Shown here one piece after another: positions 1 to 8,474 of a stretch of 64,000 nucleotides of DNA. Each line of letters opens with the position of its first letter. Within the stretch, counting starts at the first letter, position 1. The notes beneath the pieces are model-generated. The model did not search any database. It saw only the letters and a list, made by a program, of their open reading frames with translations, and was not told the origin of the DNA. This DNA is from Nostoc sp. C052 (GTDB lineage: Bacteria; Cyanobacteriota; Cyanobacteriia; Cyanobacteriales; Nostocaceae). The translations under genes and the position numbers were made by a program. The DNA lies in assembly GCF_013393905.1 (NCBI RefSeq), contig NZ_CP040272.1, forward strand, positions 1,798,001-1,862,000. Direction: 5' to 3'.

Positions 1-112
1 GATCGCATCTCGAATTGTTTTTAACAGACTTAGCATCTTAAATAAAGTTGTTAGTAATCTTTGTTATAAAGCCCAACAACTAAAAAATTAACAGTTAATT
101 CGACAAATATGT

Positions 113-187
113 TAGGGATTGGGGATTGGGGATTGGGAATAACTATAAACTCCTAACTCCTAACTCCTAACTCCTAACTCCTAACTC
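113..187. repeat. Short tandem repeat tract at the purD 3' end
   Basis: Two GGGATTG-type units are followed by about five copies of the heptamer CTCCTAA. Such tracts (STRR) are typical of heterocystous cyanobacterial intergenic DNA. Here the tract runs into the coding sequence, so the last few residues and the stop codon of purD are written in the repeat. Confidence 0.85.
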
Positions 188-1451
188 TATGACCGATATC
201 TCTCCGGTAATATATCCCCTCAAACTGAATATATTTGATACCTGCGTAGGCTTGGGCGATCGCTTGCTCAAAATTTTCTCCGATTCCAGTCACATTTAAT
301 ACTCGACCTCCGTCTGTGACTATTTCTTGTTGCTGGTTTAATTTTGTACCTGCATGAAATACAGTTGCTCCTGTTGCTTCTGCTTCTTTAATGCCAGCAA
401 TCACCTGTCCCTTCTGATATTCTCCTGGATAACCACCGGAAGCGGCAACTACAGTGGCAGATGCTCCCCCTTTCCAAGCAATGGGCGGCAATTCACTCAA
501 TCGCTGTTGTACACAGGCTAGAATCAACTCTTCTAAGGGTGTTTCTAACAGTGGCAAAATTACCTGGGTTTCTGGATCGCCGAAGCGACAGTTAAATTCC
601 AAAACTTTCAAGTCGCCATCGGGTGCAATCATTAATCCAGCATACAGCACGCCTCGGTAATCAATGCCTTTAGCTCGTAAGGTGGCGATCGCTCTTTCTA
701 ACACCTCTGTTTGAATACGTGCCATCAACTCTGTTGTCGCGATGGGTGCTGGGCTGTATGCTCCCATCCCGCCAGTATTTTCTCCTGTATCGCCGTCACA
801 AATCCGCTTATGGTCTTGTGCTGGCAGCAAGGGTCTAATTGTCAACCCATCTGTTAACGCTAAAACTGATACCTCTTGACCAATCAAACATTCTTCAATG
901 ACGACAAATTCACCAGCACTACCAAATTGTCCCTGAAAAATCGCATCAATTGCACTTTCTGCCTCTGCAACGGTTTCAGCCACCGTTACACCCTTACCAG
1001 CCGCCAAACCATCAGCTTTTACAACAATTGGCGCTCCCTGTGATTTAACGTAAGATTTGGCTGCCGCCGCCTCCGTGAATACCGCAGCCCGTGCCGTCGG
1101 AATCCCTGCTTCTTGCATCAGGGCTTTTGCCCAAGCTTTACTCGCTTCAATTTGCGCTCCTGCTCTCACTGGGCCAAATACCATCAATCCTTTGTCTTGG
1201 AGGTAATCTGTGATTCCCTTAGAAAGGGGGACTTCTGGCCCAACAATTACCAGAGTTATGCCATGTTTGAGAGCATATTGGCTCATACCCTCGAAATCAT
1301 CTACTGCTAGAGGCAAGTTCTGGCAACGTTCCATACTTGCTGTGCCCCCATTCCCTGGTACACAGATAACTTGCTCAATTTGCTTAGATTGCAACAGTTT
1401 CCATGCCAGAGCATGTTCGCGCCCCCCATTACCGACAACTAAAACTTTCAC
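174..1451 (-). CDS. purD: Phosphoribosylamine-glycine ligase (GARS)
   Basis: This enzyme joins glycine to 5-phosphoribosylamine using ATP, the second step of de novo purine synthesis, in the cytoplasm. The 425-residue length is normal for the family. The N-terminal GNGGREHALAWKL motif, the ATP-grasp segment KADGLAAGKGV near residue 147 and the metal/ATP segment EFNCRFGDPETQ near residue 288 are all visible. The start is a GTG at 1451 with a GAGG ribosome-binding site about six bases upstream. The C-terminal residues after GIYYRRDIG are encoded by a heptamer repeat tract, so the tail may be strain-specific. No other purine gene is in the window. Confidence 0.97.
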   Translation of the reverse strand: MKVLVVGNGGREHALAWKLLQSKQIEQVICVPGNGGTASMERCQNLPLAVDDFEGMSQYALKHGITLVIVGPEVPLSKGITDYLQDKGLMVFGPVRAGAQIEASKAWAKALMQEAGIPTARAAVFTEAAAAKSYVKSQGAPIVVKADGLAAGKGVTVAETVAEAESAIDAIFQGQFGSAGEFVVIEECLIGQEVSVLALTDGLTIRPLLPAQDHKRICDGDTGENTGGMGAYSPAPIATTELMARIQTEVLERAIATLRAKGIDYRGVLYAGLMIAPDGDLKVLEFNCRFGDPETQVILPLLETPLEELILACVQQRLSELPPIAWKGGASATVVAASGGYPGEYQKGQVIAGIKEAEATGATVFHAGTKLNQQQEIVTDGGRVLNVTGIGENFEQAIAQAYAGIKYIQFEGIYYRRDIGHRVRS

Positions 1452-1879
1452 AGATTTCCTCGTGCGTTCCTTGCGAAACGAGAATGCCTTGGCGGCTCTC
1501 GCGGATCAATTTTTTCATCAATTCTCCCACTTGTGCAAGCCCCAAATACTAAAAAGGCTGAGGAGAAAGATGGAAGAAGAAATATTGATTCAAAGAGAAG
1601 GCTTTATACTGGTTTATTTACGCCGTGTTGTACTAAGGGACTTCCAAATAAAAAATATTCAATTAACTCTTGTGGGGTGGGCAACATGAGCGCCCAGTCT
1701 ATAGGGCGGGCGAGACGCCCACCCCACAATATTGGATAATTTATTTCTTGGAGTTCCCTAATAATGGTGTACAAATCTAGATTTTTGCCACTTGGATTTT
1801 TTATGCTGTACTTAACCAGTTATGTATCGATGTAGCGTAGTAGTTCAAAGCAAATCTTAAATAAAAGGAAAGTAAAGGA
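1452..1879. other. Intergenic region holding one MITE-like element
   Basis: No convincing gene is seen here. Open frames crossing 1533-1739 read through a dispersed palindromic element (1633-1762) and have no recognisable protein character. The rest is ordinary AT-rich spacer ending in the ribosome-binding site of the next gene. Confidence 0.6.
1633..1762 (+). repeat. MITE-like palindromic element, copy 1
   Basis: The ends form an imperfect inverted repeat (CTAAGGGACTTCCAA at the left, complement of TTAGGGAACTCCAAG at the right). An inner perfect arm pair is GTGGGGTGGGC and GCCCACCCCAC, around a core with AACATGAGCGCCCAG. A clearly related inverted copy lies at 38746-38862. It has no coding capacity, so it would need a transposase supplied elsewhere. 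Confidence 0.75.
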
Positions 1880-2755
1880 GTGCCAAAAAAACGTCAAAAA
1901 AATGTATGGAGGAGTGAGATTAATGACATCATCAGAGGTACTTGTGGAGGTTTTTTATTTGGCATACCCTTGCTGTACACAATGGAAGTTTGGTGGATTG
2001 GATCGCGGGCCAAACCACAACTGATGATGATTGCGATCGCATTGATGTTTATTGTGGTTTACTTGCTCAATCAGATAGAAGGCTTTCGGAAACGCAGATA
2101 TAGCTGGATAGCTCATCAAGCTGCAATGGATACCGTGGAAGCGATCGCGATCGGAATAGCTTGCTCTAGCTTTGTGCTGTTACTATTACGAGAATTGACA
2201 CTAGAAACTTCCTTAAGGGAATCTTTAGGTAAAATCATCTTTGAAAGTGTGCCTTTCGCTATCGGTGTAGCATTAGCCAATCAGTTCTTGGGAGATACTG
2301 AAAATAGCAATGGAGAAGCACAAGCCACCGATCGAGGAAATAACCAAGGCGATGAGTTACATGCCACCTTCAGCGATTTGGGTGCAACCCTCATTGGTGC
2401 GACTGTAATTGCATTTAACATTGCTCCAACAGATGAAGTTACCATGCTCGCAGCCGCAGCCTCGCCACCTTGGGAGTTAGCAATGATCGCCACATCTTTG
2501 TTAATTTCTTATGGCATTGTATTTCAGGCAGGCTTTTCTGACCAGCAAAAACGCAAACAGCAAAAGGGAATTTTCCAACGACCATCTAGCGAAACCATTG
2601 TCTCGTACTTAGTATCATTGCTAGCAGGCGCTTTTATGCTATGGTTCTTTCAAAAGTTAACTTTTAGCGACCCTTGGACAATGTGGTTAGATCACACATT
2701 GATACTAGGTTTACCTGCAACTATTGGTGGTGCAGCTGGGAGGTTAGCAATATGA
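1880..2755 (+). CDS. TIGR02587 family integral membrane protein
   Basis: This is a 291-residue polytopic membrane protein of unknown function, with about seven hydrophobic segments separated by a polar stretch near residues 145-165. Segment order and the downstream partner match what I remember of the TIGR02587 (DUF2391-like) family, whose genes often sit next to TIGR02588, as here. The start is a GTG at 1880, with purine-rich AAAGGA about ten bases upstream. The stop overlaps the next start as ATGA, so the two are almost certainly cotranscribed. No catalytic residues are recognisable. Confidence in the gene is high and in the family moderate to high. Confidence 0.85.
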   Translation: MPKKRQKNVWRSEINDIIRGTCGGFLFGIPLLYTMEVWWIGSRAKPQLMMIAIALMFIVVYLLNQIEGFRKRRYSWIAHQAAMDTVEAIAIGIACSSFVLLLLRELTLETSLRESLGKIIFESVPFAIGVALANQFLGDTENSNGEAQATDRGNNQGDELHATFSDLGATLIGATVIAFNIAPTDEVTMLAAAASPPWELAMIATSLLISYGIVFQAGFSDQQKRKQQKGIFQRPSSETIVSYLVSLLAGAFMLWFFQKLTFSDPWTMWLDHTLILGLPATIGGAAGRLAI

Positions 2756-3150
2756 CTAAAACAGAACAACAACCAGAGCGCTCAATAGCTGAGTGGGTAA
2801 CATTCAGTATTGCCTCACTTATCCTAGCAATCATTGTGAGTCTAGTGGGCTACACTTGGCTGAACGAAAAAAATCAACCTCCCATCCTTTCTGTTACCAA
2901 AAAACAAACCATTCGGGAAATTGATGGTCAATTTTATGTTCCCTTTGAAGTTGTGAATACTGGAGGAGATACAGCTGAGTCAGTTCAGATTATGGCTGAG
3001 TTACTAATTGACGGCAAAATTACAGAAACAGGAGAGCAACAAATCGACTTTTTATCGAGTGGGGAAAGCGAAGAAGGCGCATTTATATTCAGCCAGAACC
3101 CGCGTCAAGGCCAGTTAAATCTGCGCGTTGGTAGCTATAAATTGCCATAA
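2752..3150 (+). CDS. TIGR02588 family protein
   Basis: This is a 132-residue protein with an N-terminal membrane anchor (about residues 14-36) followed by a beta-rich extracytoplasmic domain containing FEVVNTGGDTAESV, which resembles an Ig-like fold. I chose the ATG at 2752 because it overlaps the TGA of the upstream TIGR02587-type gene and starts directly before the anchor; a longer open frame from 2674 only reads the upstream gene out of frame. The two proteins probably act together at the membrane, but their role is unknown. The 3' end overlaps a decayed transposase gene running the other way. Confidence 0.83.
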   Translation: MTKTEQQPERSIAEWVTFSIASLILAIIVSLVGYTWLNEKNQPPILSVTKKQTIREIDGQFYVPFEVVNTGGDTAESVQIMAELLIDGKITETGEQQIDFLSSGESEEGAFIFSQNPRQGQLNLRVGSYKLP

Positions 3151-3693
3151 TGGCGTGTGATTGAAATAAAGGTGTCGAGTAAATGGTCATTGAGTGCGCG
3201 TCGCTTAACACTCGCCATTGAAAAAACAAAGGGTTTTTGACTAAACTGGTGTCGATGAGCATCAAGCTTGGCAATATTGAGGGTAGTGAAACTAGCATTG
3301 AAATGAAAGTCAAGCTTTTTGACATCATGGGCTTGACTTTCACTTAGGCAAGTATTCTGTTTAGCATCGCGGAAGATAAATGCAAGAGTGAAAACGCAGT
3401 TTGTAAAAACGATAAATTTCGTCTACCGATTGATTAATATCTGTCGAGAATAAGACAGGGGAACTCGGTTTGTTAGGGTTACGGCAGTCGAGTAAATAGG
3501 CCAGACTAATCTTGCGTTTGAATGAAATGTGCCACACAACTGCTGTCTGGTCAAGTCCAAAGGTTTTTTCCCGCTTTTGGCAATGAATGAGCAATCCATC
3601 ACGGCAATCATTGAGTGATTTTCAGATGTTGCTGCTTTGATTACTTCCGCGTTGAACTGAGTGAAATCAAACTGTTTTTTAAACTGTCGGTAA
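3135..3693 (-). pseudogene. Remnant of a DDE transposase
   Basis: Transposase-like sequence is spread over all three minus-strand frames. The first frame contains MIAVMDCSFIAKSGK, with a probable first catalytic Asp. A frameshift at an A-run near 3560 leads to a second frame with TAVVWHISFKRKISLAYLLD and YRFYKLRF. A further shift near 3390 leads to FIFRDAKQ and KLDFHFNASFTTLNIAKLD, ending at the stop at 3135. The N-terminus and, judging from intact relatives as I remember them, a block of roughly 100 or more residues between the first two pieces are missing. It is IS4-like in character and cannot be active. Confidence 0.75.
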
Positions 3694-3716
3694 TTTATAT
3701 ATAACAAGATATAACA

Positions 3717-3749
3717 AGATTCCCGACTTTTTAAATAAGTCGGGAATCT
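3717..3749. repeat. 13-bp perfect stem-loop beside the transposase remnant
   Basis: The arms AGATTCCCGACTT (3717-3729) and AAGTCGGGAATCT (3737-3749) are perfectly complementary around a seven-base AT loop. It may be the remains of an insertion-sequence end or a terminator for the upstream minus-strand gene. No clear T-run follows on either strand, so I leave the role open. Confidence 0.6.
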
Positions 3750-3805
3750 CAGCCAAGTAATTGGCAAAAAGTGTTAATTTAACGGGGTTTTACTTTACAG
3801 TAGTA

Positions 3806-4456
3806 TTAATACTGGCGTAAAATTGCAGACAATGAACTATTTTTACGAAGATCCATCAAGTCTGCTAAAGGTTCTGTGGGCGTATCGAGGTGATGCTTGT
3901 GTTCTGCTGGTAAAACCGTCACCAGATGCTTTGTCTTGGGTTGCATCTGCATAAGGGGCATCAGTTGTGGCTGTGGCACAAAAATTGGTTGGTTCTTAGG
4001 AAGATGTGGTTCCAATTTTTGGTAATGGTTCTGTGCCAAACGTGCCTGATGGCGATTAACCTGTTTTTGGACTTTATTGCTAATCTTTGTTCGGTTGAGC
4101 ATTCGGAAAATGAACAGGGAACCACTACCACAACTGAGGGCGATCGCAGCCACCATCCATAAAGGTGTAGGATTAGTGTTCTCAGAGGGCGCATTAATTG
4201 GTTCTTCAACTATAACTGGGATTTTTTCTGGTTCTTCCTGTGTTATCGGGCCGGCATTACCTAAGCTATACAGCGCAAAGGCACCACCTCCCATAAACAT
4301 GGCTAAAAACCCAGTTAGCAATAGCCAAGGATGATGTACAACCAAATAGATCAGAACATTCGAGCTTTTTCTTAATCTCGATTTCCTGTTTGTCAGCTCT
4401 GGAGTAGCCCGTCTTAGTTGGGTTGGCTCGCGCTGTACATTCTGACTTTTTTCCAT
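3806..4456 (-). CDS. Two-helix membrane protein of unknown function, next to ddl
   Basis: A basic cytoplasmic N-terminus (RRATPELTNRKSRLRK) is followed by a first hydrophobic helix at about residues 44-66. A short acidic/proline loop and a second helix at about 99-119 come next, then a basic, glutamine/proline-rich C-terminal tail of about 95 residues. I do not recognise a family. It lies about 200 bases downstream of ddl on the same strand. In many bacteria ddl sits beside division genes (ftsQ, ftsZ), so a role in envelope or septum work is possible but is only an inference from position. A decayed transposase follows it. Confidence 0.75.
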   Translation of the reverse strand: MEKSQNVQREPTQLRRATPELTNRKSRLRKSSNVLIYLVVHHPWLLLTGFLAMFMGGGAFALYSLGNAGPITQEEPEKIPVIVEEPINAPSENTNPTPLWMVAAIALSCGSGSLFIFRMLNRTKISNKVQKQVNRHQARLAQNHYQKLEPHLPKNQPIFVPQPQLMPLMQMQPKTKHLVTVLPAEHKHHLDTPTEPLADLMDLRKNSSLSAILRQY

Positions 4457-4657
4457 GATTACTTTCAGATTTGTACCCCTCTAGTCAATAAATTGTACTG
4501 GAGGAGTCAAGCATCAGGTATCCGTAACAAAAGTGTAGATTCAAGTAGCTTTTTTGTAAAATATAGGCTACCAAATCTGGCTGAATTTTGCCAAAATTCT
4601 GTATTTATTGTGACTTTTCACTGTAATAATCTGAAATCAATTCGCTTATTTTTTCCA

Positions 4658-5758
4658 TCAACTAGGAGAATGTCTAGCGATCGCAAGTTGAATTAACCGA
4701 TCAACTAATTCTGGAAAAGGAACTCCACTATGGGCCCATAGTTGAGGATACATACTAGTTGCAGTAAAGCCTGGCAACGTATTGATTTCGTTAATTAAAA
4801 CTTCTTGTGTCGCTTCCACATAGAAAAAATCTACCCTTGCTAACCCCGCAGCATCAACAGCGGCAAAAGCCTGCAAAGCCATGTCTTGAACTTTACGAGC
4901 GATCGCATCTGGAATCGGTGCAGGTATCAGTAAATCTGCCCGGCCTTCAGTATATTTAGTTTCATAATCATAAAAATCGCTGTCATAAGTAATCTCTCCA
5001 ACGATAGAGGCTTGGGGTTGATCATTACCTAAAACGGCACACTCAACTTCCCTGGCGACAACACCAGCTTCTACAACTAATCGGCGATCGTAACTGGCAG
5101 CACTATCTAAAGCTGCTTCTAATTCTTGGCGCGATCGGACTTTGGCAATACCCACTGATGAACCCAAATTCGCCGGCTTGACAAAAGCAGGATAACCTAA
5201 TGCTGTCTCAATGTCATCACAAAGTTTCGGAAATACGCAAGGATTAGACCAAACCTGCGCTCTCGTAATCGCCTTATATTTTACCTGTGGTAGTCCCGCT
5301 TGCTCAAAGGCAATTTTCATGGCAATTTTATCCATCCCCATTGCCGAACCTAACACCCCAGAACCCACAAAGGGAACCTGCATCAAGGTAAGTAACCCTT
5401 GAATTGTTCCGTCTTCACCATTGGGGCCGTGGAGAATGGGAAACCAAATATCCACTTGGGCAACTTGAGAGGGAGATTGCCACTTACTCAGAGTTTGGGC
5501 TTGCGGGTTGGATATAAGATTTCCCTCAGAAGTTGATTCTTCCGATTCCAGTAGTGGACTACCGGTTGCTAAAACCTTTTGGGGTGCTTCTCCCGCAAGC
5601 CAACGGCCATTTTTTTGAATATAAAAAGGCAGGATTTCGTACTTGTTAGCATTTTCCTCTGCACTTAAGGCTTTAGCGATCGCCCGTGCTGAGTTGATTG
5701 AAACTTCATGTTCTCCCGAACGACCGCCAAACAGTAACCCCACGCGCAGCTTAGTCAT
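4658..5758 (-). CDS. ddl: D-alanine-D-alanine ligase
   Basis: This ATP-grasp ligase makes the D-Ala-D-Ala dipeptide used to build the peptidoglycan pentapeptide, in the cytoplasm. The protein has 366 residues. The N-terminal GRSGEHEVSINSA motif, the ATP-binding FVKPANLGSSVG segment near residue 193, and the C-terminal EINTLPGFTATSMYPQLW segment that carries metal and substrate ligands are present. The ATG at 5758 has a GAGG ribosome-binding site about ten bases upstream. The gene appears complete, and no vancomycin-type (D-Lac) signature is evident by eye. Confidence 0.97.
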   Translation of the reverse strand: MTKLRVGLLFGGRSGEHEVSINSARAIAKALSAEENANKYEILPFYIQKNGRWLAGEAPQKVLATGSPLLESEESTSEGNLISNPQAQTLSKWQSPSQVAQVDIWFPILHGPNGEDGTIQGLLTLMQVPFVGSGVLGSAMGMDKIAMKIAFEQAGLPQVKYKAITRAQVWSNPCVFPKLCDDIETALGYPAFVKPANLGSSVGIAKVRSRQELEAALDSAASYDRRLVVEAGVVAREVECAVLGNDQPQASIVGEITYDSDFYDYETKYTEGRADLLIPAPIPDAIARKVQDMALQAFAAVDAAGLARVDFFYVEATQEVLINEINTLPGFTATSMYPQLWAHSGVPFPELVDRLIQLAIARHSPS

Positions 5759-5975
5759 TTTCGGTTCCTCGACACTTCTCCAGCAGATAGCGTATCATAA
5801 CCTACAAAAGTTGCCATCTTTTTCTTTTATTTCTTTTACTGTTAAGACTAGTACCGCAAGGCGAAATTCAAAATTCAATGGATGTTGCCCAAGGCGATTG
5901 GATTGATTCAATTTGCCCAATTCCTAAAAATAATTTCATCTTTGCCCAACCATAGGGAACCTTGACCCGGAAAAC

Positions 5976-6557
5976 ATGGCAGATTACTTGAATAAGTACC
6001 AAAAGTCTGACATGAAAACCATAATAATGAGAATTTGGACTACTACTGCTGTGCTAGCTTCTTTTTGGCTAATATCTGGAGCCATCAGTTCTGAGCCAAT
6101 CAGCGCTACTTCTGTTTTGGTAGAAAATGCTATATCATCTCCTGTACCAACGAATGTAAAACAGATTGTTGTCAGTAACACCGAGTTTGGGCTGAAGAGA
6201 GTTGACTCCAAAGGGAACGTTACCATTTTTCAGACAACAAGAGTACCACTTCAGGAAGGAAACACCTACGGATGGCGGATTAAACTCAAAGACTACCGAG
6301 GTGAAGTGAAATGGCGCGAAGTCTTACGTTTACCAAAACCTCCAGAAACTTGGGGTACAGATAACGGTGAAGACTTCTCAATATCAGCAGACGGCACTAC
6401 ATCTGTAACACGACGTACACAATCGGCTCCAGAAGGTGTAATTGAAAATTTTTGGACGATCGCTCCTGGCGATCCAGTTGGTAAGCATAGAATAGAAGTC
6501 TATATTGATGACCGTTTGATCAGTACTTTTGAGTTTGAACTGATTCCAGTTAAGTAG
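5976..6557 (+). CDS. Exported protein, DUF3859-like (tentative)
   Basis: An N-terminal hydrophobic helix with an Ala/Ser-rich end (ASFWLISGAISSEPISA) marks a probable signal peptide. The rest is a compact beta-rich domain with FGWRI-like aromatic strands and a C-terminal GKHRIEVYIDDRLISTFEF hairpin. This layout recalls small secreted DUF3859 proteins, but I am not certain of the family. An alternative ATG at 6012 would give a shorter, more typical signal peptide; neither start has a strong ribosome-binding site. It stands alone between ddl (divergent) and the pentapeptide-repeat gene. Confidence 0.75.
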   Translation: MADYLNKYQKSDMKTIIMRIWTTTAVLASFWLISGAISSEPISATSVLVENAISSPVPTNVKQIVVSNTEFGLKRVDSKGNVTIFQTTRVPLQEGNTYGWRIKLKDYRGEVKWREVLRLPKPPETWGTDNGEDFSISADGTTSVTRRTQSAPEGVIENFWTIAPGDPVGKHRIEVYIDDRLISTFEFELIPVK

Positions 6558-6699
6558 ATCTAAATGGCATTGGGCATTGAAAAGAGGCAGAAGGGCAGGG
6601 TGCGGGGGGCGGATGGGAAAACTCTTCTCCCTTGCTTGCTGCTTTGCTGAACTTGAAGCTGAAGAATATCTTAGAGATAAAGAGAGGTCAACGCCACAG

Positions 6700-7068
6700 A
6701 TGAATGCTGAAGAATTAAAAAGGCGTTTTGCCGCAGGAGAAAGATATTTTCCAGCCGTCAACTTGAGTAAGAACAAGTTGATTGGAGCCTATTTACCTGG
6801 AATCAATTTATGGGGGTCTGACTTGAGTGGAGCTAATCTAGCTAAAGCTAAACTCTGGGGAGCAGATTTAAGCAGAACTAACTTAGCCAATGCGAATTTG
6901 ACCAGAGCTAATTTGAGTGGTGTCAAACTGAATGAAGCAAATCTTCGGGGAGCCAAACTCAATTATGCCAAGTTGTATGGAGCGAATCTGACTGGCGCTT
7001 ACTACGATGAAAGCACACGATTTTCTAAAGGTTTTGACCCCATCAGTAGAAACATGCAGAAGGTGTAA
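6700..7068 (+). CDS. Small pentapeptide-repeat protein
   Basis: From about residue 20 the 122-residue protein is built of A(D/N)Lxx pentapeptides (ANLAKAKLWGADLSRTNLAN and similar). This pattern folds into a right-handed quadrilateral beta-helix. I start at the ATG at 6700, with GAGAGG about twelve bases upstream and a conserved-looking MNAEELKRRFAAGER lead. A longer open frame from 6577 reads through G-rich spacer repeats. Such proteins are abundant in cyanobacteria and most have no known function. There is no signal peptide, so it is probably cytoplasmic. Confidence 0.85.
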   Translation: MNAEELKRRFAAGERYFPAVNLSKNKLIGAYLPGINLWGSDLSGANLAKAKLWGADLSRTNLANANLTRANLSGVKLNEANLRGAKLNYAKLYGANLTGAYYDESTRFSKGFDPISRNMQKV

Positions 7069-7374
7069 GAGTGTTCCAAAAAATAAATGATCAAAACCCG
7101 TCATTGCCTTCGCGTAGCGTCTCTTCACTCGCAATGACAATTGGGCATTTTTTTACTTAAGCCCAAAACCTTCATGTAGAGACGCGATTTATCGCGTCTT
7201 CAAAAGACCAATAACCCTTAACCCAAGCGTATTGGGTTAAAAGCGAGTGGAATAGTGAGCGAAACTAGTATTAAGTATTCTCACTTAATACTCTATCCCT
7301 TTATGAGTGTAGTATTCTGAATACTGTATTCTGTATTCTGACTCCTGATTTATTCACTCACATATCAGAAGCGC
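7069..7374. repeat. Intergenic cluster of dispersed repeats upstream of argC
   Basis: No gene is seen. The spacer strings together an inverted pair around GTCATTGC...GCAATGAC (about 7102-7139), a GTAGAGACGCGAT/ATCGCGTCT palindrome (7175-7201), a TAACCCAA/TTGGGTTA palindrome (about 7216-7240), and a TATTCTG heptamer tract (7292-7347). An inverted, shorter copy of the last part occurs at 37728-37770. Confidence 0.7.
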
Positions 7375-8349
7375 ATGACTACCAAACCGAAGATTTTCAT
7401 CGATGGAGAATCGGGAACCACAGGCTTACAGATTTACTCACGTCTCAACCAACGGGATGACATTGAGTTAGTTAGCATTGAGGCATCTAAACATAGAGAT
7501 GCAACTGAGCGAGCCAAACTAATTAATGCTGTTGATGTTGTCATTCTCTGCTTGCCTGATGATGCGGCCCGCGAAGCTGTGAGCTTAGTCAGTAATACTA
7601 GGGTTAAGATCCTGGATGCTAGTAGTGCCCATCGCACAGGTAAAAACTGGGTATATGGCTTCCCTGAACTAAATCCAGGACAGCGAGAAAAAATCGCCAG
7701 CGCCCAGTTTGTCAGCAATCCAGGCTGTTATCCTACAGGATTTTTAGCCTGTATCCGTCCGTTGATTGCTAAAGGACTTCTAAACAGTAACTTTCCCGTC
7801 ACCATTAATGCAGTGTCAGGTTACTCAGGTGGCGGAAAGAATCTCATTAAACAATATCATAGCTTCCATGAACAGCAAGCTGGGGCAGAGTCACTCTATC
7901 CTTATGGCATCTACGGTTTGCAGTTTGGGCATAAGCACGTTAAGGAGATGCATCATTACTCAGGGTTAGCATCGCCGCCGCTATTCGTACCGGCAGTGGG
8001 AGATTTTGAACAGGGGATGCTAGTACAAGTGCCTTTGCCATTGGGTACTTTGGATAATCCGCCATCAGGTGAAGTTATTCATCAAGCGATCGCTAACTAC
8101 TACAAAAGTGAAAAGTTTGTGCAGGTTGCTCCATTCCAAGATTCTACTCTACTACGAGACGGAACATTTCTAGATGCGATCGCACTAAACGGTACCAATA
8201 TTGTTCAGGTTTTTGTATTTGCCAATGACACTACCAAAGAAGTGTTGTTAGTTGCTCGTCTTGACAACCTGGGTAAAGGTGCATCAGGAGCCGCCGTCCA
8301 AAACCTAAACATCATGCTCGGTTTTCCAGAAGAGTTGGGATTGTCATGA
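7375..8349 (+). CDS. argC: N-acetyl-gamma-glutamyl-phosphate reductase, type 2-like
   Basis: The enzyme reduces N-acetylglutamyl phosphate to the semialdehyde with NADPH, the third step of arginine synthesis. The catalytic Cys118 lies in SNPGCYPTG. The N-terminal IDGESGTTGLQIYSRL nucleotide-binding loop and the substrate-pocket sequence AVSGYSGGGKNLI are present. At 324 residues, and with a compact GESGTTG start, it resembles the shorter type-2 ArgC rather than the roughly 350-residue form usual in cyanobacteria, so it may be an extra copy. No other arg gene is in the window. The ATG at 7375 has only a weak AGAAG site. Confidence 0.9.
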   Translation: MTTKPKIFIDGESGTTGLQIYSRLNQRDDIELVSIEASKHRDATERAKLINAVDVVILCLPDDAAREAVSLVSNTRVKILDASSAHRTGKNWVYGFPELNPGQREKIASAQFVSNPGCYPTGFLACIRPLIAKGLLNSNFPVTINAVSGYSGGGKNLIKQYHSFHEQQAGAESLYPYGIYGLQFGHKHVKEMHHYSGLASPPLFVPAVGDFEQGMLVQVPLPLGTLDNPPSGEVIHQAIANYYKSEKFVQVAPFQDSTLLRDGTFLDAIALNGTNIVQVFVFANDTTKEVLLVARLDNLGKGASGAAVQNLNIMLGFPEELGLS

Positions 8350-8400
8350 AATGGCGATGAAGTAGTAGTCTGTCAATAAATAATTGATGGATAAATTACT

Positions 8401-8430
8401 TGTAGAGACAGCGATTTATCGCTTCTCTCT
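8401..8430. repeat. GTAGAGAC-type REP palindrome
   Basis: GTAGAGACAGCGAT faces ATCGCTTCTCTC across two T residues. It belongs to the dispersed palindrome family seen nine times in this window. Confidence 0.7.
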
Positions 8431-8474
8431 AACTAGTAGTGTTAATTAATTACCCCAGTTAACAGTACCTAAAG

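Noticed and set aside
1210..1689. A plus-strand open frame overlapping the start of purD
   Set aside because: Most of it is antisense to purD, and the rest lies in spacer and MITE-like sequence.
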